Origin: Pithys albifrons albifrons
Taxonomy: Eukaryota; Chordata; Aves; Passeriformes; Thamnophilidae
NCBI RefSeq assembly: GCF_047495875.1
Contig: NC_092459.1
Coordinates: 12,900,965-12,964,964, forward strand
DNA length: 64,000 nt
Reading direction: 5' to 3'
Below are positions 1 through 11,948 of this stretch, piece by piece. How positions within the stretch are numbered: the first letter of the stretch is position 1; every line of letters starts with the position of its first letter. A program made the translations under genes and the position numbers. The notes beneath the pieces are model-generated. The model saw only the letters and a list, made by a program, of their open reading frames with translations. It was not told the DNA's origin and ran no database searches.

Positions 1-3000
1 AACAAACAGAGCAATAGCTGAAATAGTTCAAAAACTTTCCAAGGACTGAATGAAGCCTAAATTAATTCAAACCCCAAATTACAGTGATAAATGCTGTTAT
101 GGCACAGCCAAGGTGCCTCCTATAACCTTAACCCTTTCTGGATATTGAGGCTTATATGCTACCTAAAACCACACTCCAGCTATAGAATATGCAGCTGCAT
201 TTAAATTAAGTTTATCACAAACTAGTGCTCCTAGGCAGATCGTTTATTCATTTAAAAAACCGACACATTGTCATCTTTATAATTATAAGAGGGAAACTGC
301 CTTAAAAGTGAAGCAAAAACCAGATGCACCAGTGTCTTTTAACCTCCAAAGAGCAGGAAAAGCAATGTACAGTGCAAAACTTCCTGCACGCATCAATTGT
401 GGCTTGAAAGGCTGCAAAATACGAACCTCAGGTGAAAAAGAATTTTCCAGGCTGATGGGTCTTCCCTGCTCCATCAGGACAGGCTGCCACTTCCTCACAT
501 GCGGTCCACAGCTTACCTTGGCACAGGATGTCCCAGCGCAACTGGGGGATATACAAATGGGTTCTGCCAGAAGGTGGGCTGTTTGAAACACAGCTGGGCA
601 AACCCCTCCTCAGGAGACACAGGGACACTTGTGACAGCTCTGGAAACTCCCTCCTCTTTGTAACTGGTGCGAGCCACAACCCACGTGAAGCCAAGCACCT
701 GGAGAAGGCTGATGGGTGACCAGCTTCAAGTCTATGCCTTGGAATCTGTCACCGTGGTTGCTCCAATTAGGGATTTTTTTCCCTCTCCTTCCACCCACTT
801 CTAACAATTAAGAAATGGGTTTAAATGGAGGGTGATATTGGGAAGCAGGACCCTGGCATCTCTATGGCTTGATGTGGACAGCAGCACAAGCAGGGGGTGG
901 AGAGGAGACAAGTCGGCACCCTGCAAACTGCAAGTCACATCAGCCACAGGCTGCAGCCAGACACAGAACCTGGCATGGGGATGTCACACAGCCACAGACA
1001 GACATGGCAGTGATGGTTGGCCTCGAGTAGCTTAGCCTGCAGCACCGCTCTGCCCCTCAGCACCTACACATCTTCCTCAGGTCAGACTGCATTTGAACAC
1101 TGGGTACGAGACAGTGAGTGTGTTCACATGGAAAGCAGAAGGCACAATATGATACCCCTCATGATGCTTGTAAGCCACTGACAGTTCATCTTTCCATCTA
1201 AGGACTGCTCCACAAGAAGGCACCCTTGTTACAAGCCCCCAAGCAGCCACTAACATTCAATAGTCAGCTCAGCCTTTTGCATATGTACAACCCAAGATTA
1301 CCAAAACTTCCCCCCAAAATGCTTTTGCAATACTCCCCTGAAAATGAGCAAGCAATGCAGAGCATTATTATTAGAAATATGCCTTCCCATCAAGTGTAAA
1401 AAGACATCAAACCCACTAATGACGCATACAAGTCCCCAGCAATGGGCATCAAGCACCTGAAAACAAAGGTTGGCACCAAGATGCAGCTAATTCAGAATGT
1501 TCCAACACAAATAGGACTAGACAACACCTGGCTGTGAAGCTCCTGGTGCCCAGAAAAAAATGGCTCAGTCCATTGCTGTAAAAGATCGTCCTTGAATGTA
1601 TCCTGCAACAAGTCAGAGCTCTGGAAAAGGCCAGCAACTACACTTTCACTTTGAAACCATGCCTTCTGAATTACACCCATAAAAATGAGCACTCAGTAAA
1701 TTCAGCTGTTTCTGGTGCTATCAGCTCAGAAAAGCTTGCCTCACTTAAGGGACAGGACTTCTGTAAAGCTGCAGCACACACCTGGTGAAGAGCCTGCAAA
1801 CAGTCCCCGGCAGGGGTGATGAAAGACAGAGTCAAACAGCAGGAGATATGAGAGAGAAGAAATCACAGTTGGTGTGACTGAGAAGCTCAGATCTGGCAAA
1901 CCCCAAGTGCAGTAAGACATTTTAGCAGAAGGGAGACCCAGTCCTGCAACAAGCTCAGCAAATACATCCATTCTCTCTGGACGGTCCAGTAGTATCTTGG
2001 CAAGTGCCAGCTATGGGATTTTCTCCTGCAAAGATTCCTCTCCTCTTTGTGGCTGGGAGGGAGACATTACTGGAGTCACAGATTACTCCTCCTGTAACCG
2101 CAAGCTGCTTTGGAAGGTTGTTCATGATCCAAACAGGACAAGACAGACTCCTTACTTCCTTGCCAAGTGCCATCAGGGTCAGAAGGTTTCCCATGGGGAC
2201 AAACAAGCCTGGTTGGGCAAGTCAGCCTGCAGGTGCAAGGAATCCTTAAAGAAATGGGAGAGGAGGCTAAAGGATGAATTAAAAACTAAGGGTGATCTTC
2301 CCTCACTTTGCCTATCTCCAGAGAAAAACACAGCTCTTCGGAACAGAGCTTTAGGAATGAATGCCATTTTACGAAGCGTGACATAAGCAGAACAGAAAGT
2401 TGTGGCTGCAGTCTACAGAGCTGAATCGCATTTGCTTTCAGACCATTACCACAGCTCCAATTACCCTCAGCTGGAATGAAATCTAATTTCCATTAGAAAA
2501 AAATTATCTTTTGATGCATCTTCTGACAACCCCAGAAGAAACCCTGACTGGCCCTTGCACAGCTTCTGCTCCTCCAATGAGCTTGGCACAGAGGAGTGCA
2601 GCTCCCCAGGGAGGACAGGCACAAGTGCAGGGACCAAACTCTTGTCCTGACAACCAGAGAAGGGGCCTCAGCCATCACTGAGAGTGCAGCACGCAGTAAG
2701 CCACCCCCAGCTGATGAGGAAGCGAGCCAGCTAAAATGAAAACATCTTCCGCAACTGAGTTCAGCTGGTTTGTTCCACATAAAACCTAAGCCAAAGGAAA
2801 TCATTTGCCATGGGCTTTGAAGGAATCGGGCTTCTTACAACAGGGGCAGGCTTGGTTTGCATCCTCCACTGAATGCAGCCACCCAGGCTTCATTGCACAA
2901 AGGCACATGCTCATCCCCATTTAAATTGTTCTGGCTTTCAGAGACACATATGATTACATGACTGTCAGATATCTGCATTTCCAACCCCCATTTTATTTTA

Positions 3001-4713
3001 TGAAAGTGCTTTCTTTATTATACTCTTCTTACACATAGAAGCACGTATTTTTTGGAAATCCACCCAGAATGTCTCTGAAGCAAAGCTGACATATCTGTGC
3101 TCAAGAGCAATAAAACTTAGCCCAGCAAAAGTCAAGGTGTCTAACCACAGAGGGCCTTTTATGCTGAGCCCACTTTCTTGTCCCTTCTCCTCTGTACAAC
3201 AAGCCCAGCTTTCTTGGTATAAGACCTTTCAGAGAATGAACACCAGTGAGAGAGGATGACAGAGGTGACTCAAGACACAGGTGTGCTGAGCATCGAAGAA
3301 ACCTGAATGGGAAACCAGAAGGAACAGCAGAACTCCAGGTTGTTCCAGGACAATGCTCTGAGGATGACAAAAGGCAGCTGCCTGCAATACCCAGCAGCCA
3401 GGCAGCTCCAGCCAGGCCCCTGCTCCCAAGACTGCTTCAAGGTGCTGCCTTTCGTTCAGCTCTGACAAAGGGGATACAGGGGTTTCAAGCATCTTCTGAC
3501 ATATGGAACAGATGTTGTTTCTAAACTCTTTCCTAAGCATTGCAAAGTCTGGTTGCTTTATTTTTTTTGAACGTGTATTTCATAATTAAAGTTGGTGCTA
3601 ATGGTTATGCATCCACAATGTCCTCCCTTTTAACTCCCACTCTCCTCTCACACACAAGCAGCTCTCATCAACCAGCCCCAAAATGCTCTCCAAAGGAAAG
3701 TCAGCTTCTCTCCAGGTAAGTTTTAAGAAAGAGAAAGCAATACGTTGTGAGAAACTAAATTTATATACTAAAAAAAAGCTTAATTAAGGAGAAAATGGAA
3801 AGGATGCTCTGCAAATGCCAACTGGCTTTGACGGTGGCTATCTGCATCATGACCAAAATCAGTGAGCTTTCTCCCTTTACATGGTGGGCAAGCTGCCAAG
3901 AACAGAGTATCCTGCGCACAATGCCCTTTAGAAAGAAAAGAAGAAACATGAAAAAAGGAAAGGGAAAAGCTCCCTTCTGCACAGACAGGCTAGCCTATGC
4001 AGAGCAGAGGTGAACGAGAAGCACAGCGTGAAAGCACTGGCGAGGAAGACTTGCAGCACACCCACATACTGCCTCCCAGCCCCCTGAAGGCATTTCTTTT
4101 CCTCCCTCCTCCCACCAACGCCCCCGACTATTCTTAAAATTACTTTGCATGAGCCACGTGCCAATTTCCAAGCACCAGCACCATCTATTTCCTTATCCCG
4201 TGCCCAAGCTACACCATCTATCACATTTGTGTTTTCAAGAGATTACAAGAAACTGGGGTTTGCACACTCAGGGACACAAATGGTCCCATTCCCGGGGGCA
4301 CTCTGTGTGAAAAATGCGCTTGCACTTCTACTGCTGGGAAGTTCCCGATCCTAGTACACTGCATGGTTGGAGAATCAAAAACAAACACCTTTGCCACTCT
4401 GACTAGTCCACCAGTTAATTCATTACGATAAACCCATTGTCCAAAACAAAAACATAATTTAATTGCTAAACCAGCTGCCCAAGTTTAGCTGTTGCTCTTG
4501 GCAAACCTGTCAGGATCTCAGTATGCCTGGTCTTCAGCAAGCACCTCTGTAGGTGTAAGGCATGCCTTCTACTCTTGCAGTCTCCAAGGGTCCCTGTTAC
4601 CCAAATCCAGTGTTTTTCAACCCAAGTAGATATTCAAAGGGATAACATCAGCTCAAACACCTTTCTGAATACATGAGAATTACAGTAACTGAAATACTAG
4701 CAAGTATCCTATT
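1..4713. other. Unique sequence, no recognised gene or repeat
   Basis: Base composition is ordinary for bird intron or intergenic DNA. No CR1 tail, LTR terminus, simple repeat or RNA gene was seen on either strand. Open frames are below about 130 codons, and none carries a recognisable domain. A 57-bp spliceable open interval at 3659-3715 is treated as a finding. If the CpG island at 8.2-9.4 kb drives a minus-strand gene, this stretch would lie inside or downstream of that gene. Confidence 0.6.
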
Positions 4714-5149
4714 TTTATTTCTCAACTGCTAAATGTACATTTACCCAGCTGCACCCTTTCTCATTTAGGCAGCCTGATACCCTTTGAAAACAGGGGGCAG
4801 AAAAAAACCCATAAGGTTAAAACACATTTGAAGTAGTCACCAAACAAACTGGCAGAAAGTCTCAAAGGCTGACGCATGAACTGTCAGTAATTATAGCTAT
4901 GTCTAAGTATTTCTTGCTGGTTTTCTCCCCAGACAGATTTCAAGTAGATTTTGCCACTTGACACAGGCAGCTCAATCACTGGGAAATATACAGCATGCAA
5001 GAGAACCAAAAAGCTGGCCAGGCTGTATCTGGTATCTTTTGAATGGAATGCTGCTGACATGAGTTTCCAAATATCTTGACTAACATAGATTGCCGGGGAG
5101 AATTCCTTAAACTGCTTGCTGCTTTCTTTGATTTTAAAACGATATGCAC
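4714..5149 (-). other. Candidate 3'-terminal exon, unidentified protein
   Basis: On the minus strand a strong acceptor (pyrimidine-rich run ending in CTGTAG at 5150-5155) opens a frame from 5149 that stays open for about 88 residues to a stop at 4884-4886. An AATAAA polyadenylation signal follows at 4714-4719, about 165 bases past the stop. Acceptor, open frame, stop and polyA signal in this order is the layout of a last coding exon. The first two exon bases complete a codon (phase 1 entry). The predicted C-terminal segment has a hydrophobic stretch (LASFLVLLHAVYF) and ends in SYNY; no family is recognised. It lies downstream, in the minus direction, of the CpG island at 8.2-9.4 kb, which makes a minus-strand gene spanning 4.7-8.7 kb conceivable. 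No convincing intermediate exon was found, and chance assembly of such signals is common in sequence of this length. Confidence 0.18.
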
Positions 5150-5155
5150 CTACAG

Positions 5156-6450
5156 GACAAGAAACACTGAAATAGCCAAAGTACCACTGCAATCTCTTTC
5201 ACACTGGTTACTCACAGGTATCTACAAATCCACCGTGCAAATGATAAGGAGCATTTCTTAATGATAATAATAATAAAGGCATATTTCATGCAGTGCAATC
5301 CAGAACAATTGCAACGTTTTTTAGATTACAAGACCGATCTGCCCCTCACCTCCCCAGCTCCTGACTACTAATTCCAGCACAATCAGACCAGGAGAATGCA
5401 TAATTTGTCCTCCAGTCGACCCTGCAGGTCTCACAGTCATGAAGCAACATAACACTAAACTTCCAGAAAGGTCAAATTTCCAGAAGGTTCAGCTGAAGGT
5501 TCTCTCCTAACCACTGAAAGACTCTTCAGGCATAAAGTAAGGAGCTCCTCATGGAGTATTTGCCTGCATTGTTCAAGGATTCCCAATTACTTTGCTATTC
5601 GAGCATGACAATAGGCAGAGGATATTTATCTGGGGAAGTCAAGAAATGCAGAAATCAATGGGTTAATTAGCAGGTTAGCAAAACACAATCGACCTGTGAA
5701 AGGTTTTATATAGCAAAAGGCTGACGAAGAGAATTGTTTGCATTTTTCAGGATGGTAGAGGATTATTGGAACAATGGAAATTTCAGGCATTGATTCAAAA
5801 CATTTTCTGCTATTAAACTCCAACAATTTTGCAAGAGCAAATCTTTCTACTATCCATGGATAATATCCCACACAATACAATAATACAGTTAACACAAGCT
5901 AAAATAAACCCCTTGCCAAAAGAAATTTAACTTCACTCTGAGTTAAACTCAATGAAGACGCAGAAGTTGGAAACGATTTTCTACTACAGACAATGCACAA
6001 AGAAACTGATTCCACATAATAGATATTATGGAAAGCGTCCTAGGAATGTGAGAAAAAAACAAATTAAAAAAATAAGGGAAAAAAAGGCCTGTTTTTATTC
6101 CATTAACTGGAAAACATACTGCATTTAGTCCTGACTCTGAACACAAAGTCATACTTGAAGGAAATACCAACAGATCTTTGGAAAAGTGTGAGATCCTCTT
6201 CCCATGAGTATCACTGCATACAGCGCAACCTTATTGCTCAGTGTCACATCACTAAAAGCAAGAGAAAAAGCCAATGATATAGAACTTTATTTGACATTGC
6301 CTCTTGGTCTACCAGCATTCTTGCCTCACCCATGTCAAAGTAATCAACACTCAAAAGAATGTTGTCTTGCTTGTAAAAAAAAAATCATGTTGCATGAGCA
6401 TTTCTAACTGCAACCATTTCTAAACCAGATCATATGCCCTCTTTTTTCCT
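5156..6450. other. Unique sequence, no recognised feature
   Basis: No repeat family was recognised. A very strong minus-strand acceptor (long T-rich run ending in TTCCTAG) has its exon side starting at 6039, but no convincing donor follows it, so it was not called as an exon. A short ATA run near 5263-5277 is the only low-complexity sequence. Confidence 0.5.
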
Positions 6451-6474
6451 GTTTTTGTTTTGTTTTGTTTTGTG
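6451..6474 (+). repeat. (TTTTG)n microsatellite
   Basis: About four tandem TTTTG units, a short pentanucleotide simple repeat. No functional meaning is implied. Confidence 0.85.
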
Positions 6475-8102
6475 GAGTCATAATCCCTGTTTAATGTTGC
6501 TTAGGCTACAGATTAATCTCTATCCCGAGCTCCCAACAACTGGCCTATGTTACTGCCATGCCCATGAGCTCGGGTGGTAGAATGGGGGCACCGTGGTGCC
6601 AGCTGCGACACACAGTGAGCAAAGCACCGCCTGCACCAACACAGTGACAGACTCATCTAAAAACTCAAAAGGTTTGTCTACACAAGTTCCTGCCAGTGCA
6701 AGCAGCCAGCAGCAAGAGCAAAACCCCACTCCAGCAGCTGGCAGAAACTCTTTTCACCGTTGCAATTCTCTGAACAGCCTAAGCCATGCCAACAAAAGCA
6801 GTATTTTTGCCAGCAGAGCTGACTCCTCAGTAAAGCTGCTGCCAGCATTGAGACAGCCACTCCATAGCGGCACATGCTTTTTTCCCTTCTAGTTTCCTAT
6901 ACTTCCAACTCTACACAGAGAAACCCTAAATTTAAGGCAAGAAACAAAGAAAAGCAGAATATAGGTGTCAGGACAAGGTGATGCACGTTCTGTGGGCTGG
7001 CCAGGATCTCCTCACCTAACCTATGCCGCCTTCTCCAAGCCCCACCAAACTAGATGAAATCAAACACACATACTTGTAAGATCCTGTTGCCTGAATTAAA
7101 TGGTTCCCAAACCAAGCACCTGAGAAGAGTTGAGGCATCAGTAGATGCAAGGGGGATACTTGGCCCTGGAACAAGCAGTGCCCTGCACAGGCTCCTCTTG
7201 GCTCTGCTCCCTGGCCAGAAGTACCCAATGATGCTGGTGGACACCATGCAGGACAGCATGTGATATTAGTGGCTGCTGAAATAGACCCCTAATATTTGCT
7301 CAAATTTCATCTCAGGCAAGAAGAGCTTTCGAATCTGAAACCACGACAAATGGCTCCCATTGGGAAAAACGTGGAATATTTTGGGGAGGGAGCAATTGTT
7401 TCCTCCTTTCTTTTTCCCACAGAGAAAATCTGATCTTCCTACCAGATTCTCACTTCTGAATAGGACTGCAGGACAACACTCAGCTCCACAAGTATTTCTG
7501 TGAAAAAGCTCAGGATTTTGTCACAAACGTATAAATCACCCAGCTGGAAACAGGAGACAGACCTACTGAACACGCAGCTGTTTTTCTCAGCAAACCTTTA
7601 ATTCCTGATGATGCATTACATGACCTTTTCCCAAACCAAGTAGAAACTTATTTGCATGGAAACTTCCTTGTAAACACATTTGCTTTGTTTTATTCCCTAT
7701 TTCTTGCAATTCCCCATACTCCGGCAGCTACTGAGTGCTGGAGTCCTGTGCTCCAGCAGGTCTCCCCAACAGCCACGGCTGGCAGATGCCTTAGCTGCCA
7801 CAACCTCCCAGGAGTAGGGTGTCCCCCCTTGCCCCCGGGGTCAAGGGAAGGGGGTGATCTTGGCAGCAGCCATCCGGCTTCCAGCACAGCCTCAGACACC
7901 TCCGGGGGAGGAGACAGTCAACTGACCAGAGGCGAACGCCAGCAATTTTTAGAGGCAGTTTGGGAAGGTGACAATAGGAAGTCCGGGTCTGTAGGACTTG
8001 ACTCGAAGCTCCCTGCAACATTCATGCGGCGGGAACTTCTCCGGGTAAACCATTAACCACCATAAAGCAGAGCTGCGAAACGCCCCTCACCATAAAGGAA
8101 GC

Positions 8103-8218
8103 TCACACACACCCGAACACACGCGCGGGCTGCATGTGTATATAAACACACGCGTATGTACAGATACCCATACCTGTACAAACATACAGAGAAAGACATA
8201 CAGATATACACATATGTT
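8103..8218 (+). repeat. CA/TA-rich alternating purine-pyrimidine tract
   Basis: A degenerate tract of CACA, CGCG, TATA and ACATAC motifs lies immediately left of the CpG island. Alternating purine-pyrimidine sequence with CGCG cores can adopt Z-DNA. It includes TATATAAA at 8139-8146, which could act as a plus-strand TATA box, but TATA-like matches are expected by chance inside such a tract. Confidence 0.6.
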
Positions 8219-8621
8219 TGGGGGTTTTTTGAGGGCAGGGGAAGCACTGGCACTCCCCTCTGCTCGGGGCGAGGCAAGCGCTGACACCGCAACCCCGCGG
8301 CGGCAGAGCAAGGGGATCTGCTCCGCATCCCCCGGACGCGAGGAGGGCATTCGGCTCTGCTCGACATCCCCTAGCGGCGAAGGGGACACCCGCCCCGCTC
8401 CGCTCCGCGCCCCGCGCGGCTGGAAGAGATGCGCGGAGCGCCTCGTGCCGTCAATCCAGACAGGATACGTCCAACCCTCGCTACCCAAAAATACCCCCCA
8501 AAAAGCCAGCTCCGTCCTCCGACAGTCCCCGCGGCAGGAGAGACAGTGCGGATCTCCCGCAGCCCCGCCAAAGTTTCCGCGCGGCTCCGCGGGCGGCGGC
8601 GGGGCAGCGCCGGCTTCTTAC

Positions 8622-8710
8622 CCAGCGGGCGGAGCGGGGTCCCGAGGCGGCCTGGAAGCGGCAGCGGCGGCGGCGGCTGCGCGGCGGCTTCCTGGGAGCT
8701 ACAACTCCGC
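8622..8710 (-). other. Candidate non-coding first exon (minus strand)
   Basis: Read on the minus strand, CGCTGG is followed by GTAAGA, a near-consensus 5' splice site whose intron begins at 8621 and runs toward lower coordinates. A CCAAT box on the same strand sits at 8787-8791. In CCAAT promoters transcription usually starts 60-100 bp downstream, which predicts a start near 8700-8720 and a first exon of roughly 90 bases. The right boundary given here is that estimate and is not seen directly. The exon is GC-rich with no supported start codon and is therefore probably 5' UTR. The direction of the gene rests mainly on this donor. Confidence 0.35.
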
Positions 8711-8786
8711 GGCGGCGCCCGGGCGAGCCGCGCGCCTGCGGAGCGGCGGCGAGCGGCGAGGAAAAGAGGAAATGAGCGGGAGGCGC

Positions 8787-8791
8787 ATTGG
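8787..8791 (-). promoter_or_regulatory. CCAAT box
   Basis: ATTGG on the plus strand reads CCAAT on the minus strand, inside the CpG island and flanked by GC boxes. NF-Y binds CCAAT in many CpG-island promoters. Its position about 165 bp upstream of the minus-strand splice donor fits a leftward promoter. Confidence 0.4.
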
Positions 8792-9767
8792 AGGGAGGGA
8801 GGGGGAGGAAGGAGCCGTCGCCGAGGGACTGGGGAAAGCGAGGGACGGAGCGCAACTTCCCCGGCGGGGCAGCGGGCGCGCCGGGGGGCGGAGCGCACCG
8901 CGCCGCCGCTCCGCGGCCGCCCCGCGGCGTGCGCAGTGCCGAGCCCCGCGCAGGGGCCGCCCGCCACCGCCGCTCCCGGACACTTGGTATCGCCCTGCCC
9001 GGCCTCCCCCGGGCAGCCGCCGCCGCCGCCGCGGGCAGGAAGTGCGGGGCTGGCGGGGCAGCGCGGAGAGGAGGCTCCGAGGGGTGCGCGCCCACGGGGG
9101 GCTGCGCCCGCCCCACTGGCGCTCGCTGCCGGCCCCGCTGGCATCGCGGGCATGGGTAAAGGGGTGGGAAAAGTTCTGATTTTTGTTGCTGGGGTTTTTT
9201 CCTTCCCCCTCCCTTTTTTCCATTTTGTTTTTTACCCCGAAAACAAAGAAGGAAACGCTGGGGCACGACTCCCTCCCGCGGCACCATGTCGCCCCAGGCC
9301 CTGCGCGCATCCCCAGCGCGGCTGGAATTGTCCAGCGCGTGGGGGCGGAGGGAGGACGGCGACAGCGGGGTCCACTTGGAGCGGCCGCTGGAAGCGAGGG
9401 TAGCCGCCTCCCGGCACATCCACGCCGCACTTTCGTCTGAACAGGGCAATGGGACAAGCCCCCCGGCTACCCACAGTACCCCCATCCCGTGCCAACAGTA
9501 GCGGTACAGGTGTATTTGGTGCCATCGGCTGAGTCTGTGGACGGGTGCCGTCCCACTCGCTGGAGACAGGTGCGCTCACCGTTCTGGGCAAGACGTGAAC
9601 TTGCAGAGCCTCTCCGCATACCCCATCACAAAATGGAGGGGATTTAGAGATTGATGGTAATCTGCTTCCTGAGGGAGATAATTGGAAGCATTGCTCAGAA
9701 ATACGGCCTGCAGCACAAAGTGAATCTTCCTCTCGGCTATTCCATTCCCCGCCTTCTCCCCACCCAA

Positions 9768-9786
9768 CCCCCCCCCCCCGCCCCCC
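9768..9786 (+). repeat. C-homopolymer tract
   Basis: Twelve C, one G, six C just outside the CpG island. The minus strand has G runs that could join a G-quadruplex. The length is liable to sequencing error. Confidence 0.85.
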
Positions 9787-10083
9787 TTCTGCCTAGCACA
9801 TTTTCAAGTCAAAAATATATGAGGAATTCAGTGGAGTTGCCACTGTGCCTTATCGGTAGCATTTACTCTGCCTCCCCTTACAGCAGCCTCCGTGAGCACA
9901 TTCAGTGCTGTTGTGAGATAAGAGCTGAAATCAAGGCCACACCAAGAAAGATTTTAGTGACAAAACTTGGGAGGCAAGGGAGGGTGGGGGTAGGAGTGAA
10001 CAAACAGAAAAATTCCACCACCACCAAAGCAGCATTTTTTGAAAGCTTATCTTTGCATTAAGTCCAACAGATTTGCATAAGGA

Positions 10084-10168
10084 CAGAAAAACAAAACCAC
10101 ACACACAGAAAAAAAACCCAAATAAACAAAAACCCCTCAGAACTCCCACCAAACAAACAAACAAAAAA
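10084..10168 (+). repeat. A-rich low-complexity tract with (AAAC)n
   Basis: Runs of A broken by C, including CACACACA and AAACAAACAAAC units. It looks like low-complexity sequence and not a retroposon tail, because no LINE or SINE body precedes it. Confidence 0.7.
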
Positions 10169-11507
10169 AGGCCCAAATCTTGAATACATGTACTCCAAAG
10201 CTTGAAACATTGAAATTGGATACATTGATGCAAAGAGAAGAAAATGTGGCAGAGATTAAAATGTTTCTCAACAATAGCCACTTTCTCCAAGGCCTTTGAA
10301 AAATAGTTGAACCATTTTGCCACCTTAAAAAGAAAATAATAAATACGTCAGCCCAAGGCAAATAACAAGCTTGGAAACTAAAGAACCTGAACAGTTAAAA
10401 CTAGAAGCAACTCGACCAGGAACATATGATGGGAAACTCTTTGCAACCACCACTGTTGCCAACTTCACCTGCTTCACCTGGGTTCTCCTCGCAGGACATG
10501 ATTACATGCGAGTAATTCCCTGGATTTCCGGGCGAACCCTTCCTTGCGCAAGCATTGCACACGTAGGTGCGGCTGGATGCAAGGTTGGGGCTGTGACTCC
10601 TGCCCTGCCCCTCCTGCTGCTCTGCCACGGTGACGACACCACTCCGCCCAGGAATAGGTGGTCACAGAGCAAGTACCTGCTTGATGCCTCCTCCAAGATA
10701 TACAGCCTTGGGGACTGATGCCTAGTGAGAAAATAGTTTATTGCTCTCAAACCCACTTTCATTTTTAACACAGTTGTCACTCAGTAGCCTCAACAGCAGT
10801 AGGTTTTCCTTTGCTTCCAGTGCCTTGTGTCCTGTGATGAGCAGGCTGTGAGATGAGACCTGCAGGTATTTCTGAGGCTGCAGTGTCTCCTCTCCAGGAT
10901 GCCCTGTTTTGATGGGTGTTGGCAGCTGCGAGTGCCCTGCTCGGTTTGAGGTGATCCTCTGGTGCATGTCTTTGTGCTGCTCTGCACCCTACTCAGCACA
11001 GCACTCAAACGTGTCTGTCAGGAACTGCCTGTGTTGGGAGACCCAGGGACGTTTTATGTCAGTGGGTACTTCCTTGAGAAGTGCCTATGGCTGCTGCTTT
11101 CCTTGAGCCCTCTAGTATTCTGTGTATGGTCCCATAAGAAATTTAATAAATACTGGAAATAATTCCAGATTCAGCAATTGTTGCAGAACACACAAGAAGA
11201 AACAAATGAGATGTTGCTACAATTTATACCCAGCTTCTTTCTTGAAGAATTTCACCCTTCCAGCTGCAATTGCATACAAGACGTACAATCCTGATAAACA
11301 TCCAACCAGAGAAATGCCACACGGATTTCAGATTATTTAGAGTCCTGATGCTTCATAATGAGCAATTCTTGAGTTGCAGAAATCCCTTGGGAACTGATGA
11401 AAGATGGCCTTAGAGGGTTGTCAACTACTTACAATCTGTGATGAAAAGAATCTACAGATTCATTCCTGCAACAAGTTTGTGAGGGCTGCTGCTCTCCTCC
11501 TATAAGG

Positions 11508-11948
11508 CGATGGAGCTGGTGAAAGGTCTAGAAAGTGTGTCTTATGAGGAGCAGCTGAGGGAGCTGATGTTGCTTAGCCTGGAGAAAAGGAGGTTCATAG
11601 GGACCTTATTGCTTTTTATAACTCCCTGAAAGAAGGTTGTAGCCAGGAGAGGGTTGATCTCTTCTCCCAAGTAACAAATGTTGGAGCAAGAGGAAATAGC
11701 CTCAAAGTTGTGCTATGGAGGGTTTAGACTGGCTACTTGGACAAATTTCTTCACAGAAAGCATTGTCAAGCATTGGAACAGGCTGCCCTGGGAAGTGGTG
11801 GAGTCACCGTCCCTAGAGGTACTTAAAAGATGCTTAGATGTCACATTTAAGGACATGGTTTAGTGGTGGACTTGGCACTGTCAGGTTAATTGTTAGACTT
11901 GATGATCTTAGAGATCTTTTCCAGCATAAATGATTCTGTGATTCTATG
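11508..11948 (+). mobile_element. CR1 LINE, 3' fragment
   Basis: This is the end of a CR1 non-LTR retrotransposon. It reads through the last part of the reverse-transcriptase frame with frameshifts and stops (GLESVSYEEQLREL, LSLEKRRF, then FFTESIVKHWNRLPWEVVES), then the conserved 3' UTR, and ends in the diagnostic tandem ATGATTCTGTGATTCTATGA. CR1 moves by target-primed reverse transcription and is usually 5'-truncated, as here. The copy is inactive. Of the CR1 pieces in the window it is one of the better preserved at the 3' end. Confidence 0.93.

Larger units (their letters stand above)
8245..9440. promoter_or_regulatory. CpG island, probable promoter and first exon region
   Basis: CpG dinucleotides are dense over about 1.2 kb, with GCGGCGGCGG runs and many GGGCGG/CCGCCC Sp1-type boxes, in a window that is otherwise CpG-poor. 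Weaker CpG enrichment reaches left to about 7.9 kb. An inverted CCAAT box lies at 8787-8791 and an NRF1-like TGCGCAG near 8931. Islands of this kind mark promoters of housekeeping and developmental genes. Long open frames exist here in five of six frames, which reflects the rarity of stop codons in GC-rich DNA and is not evidence for protein. The best splice signal is on the minus strand (donor at 8616-8621), so leftward transcription is favoured. A weaker plus-strand donor (ATGGGTAAAG near 9152) leaves bidirectional activity open. The gene is not identified. Confidence 0.88.
9441..11507. other. Unique sequence right of the CpG island
   Basis: Apart from the C tract and the A-rich tract listed separately, no repeat, exon or RNA gene was recognised. 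CpG density falls off over the first 200 bases. Confidence 0.5.

Noticed and set aside
1081..1113. 33-base plus-strand interval between a strong acceptor (CATCTTCCTCAG) and GTGAGT
   Set aside because: Too short and isolated to weigh against chance; no neighbouring exon candidate.
5900..6039. Minus-strand interval after a very strong acceptor, open for about 46 codons
   Set aside because: No acceptable donor before the stop and no polyadenylation signal close by, so it fits neither an internal nor a terminal exon.
8136..9485. Overlapping long open frames on both strands (up to 347 codons) in the CpG island
   Set aside because: Five of six frames are open, all with Ala/Gly/Pro/Arg-rich low-complexity peptides. 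This is the result of few stop codons in GC-rich DNA. No domain is visible.
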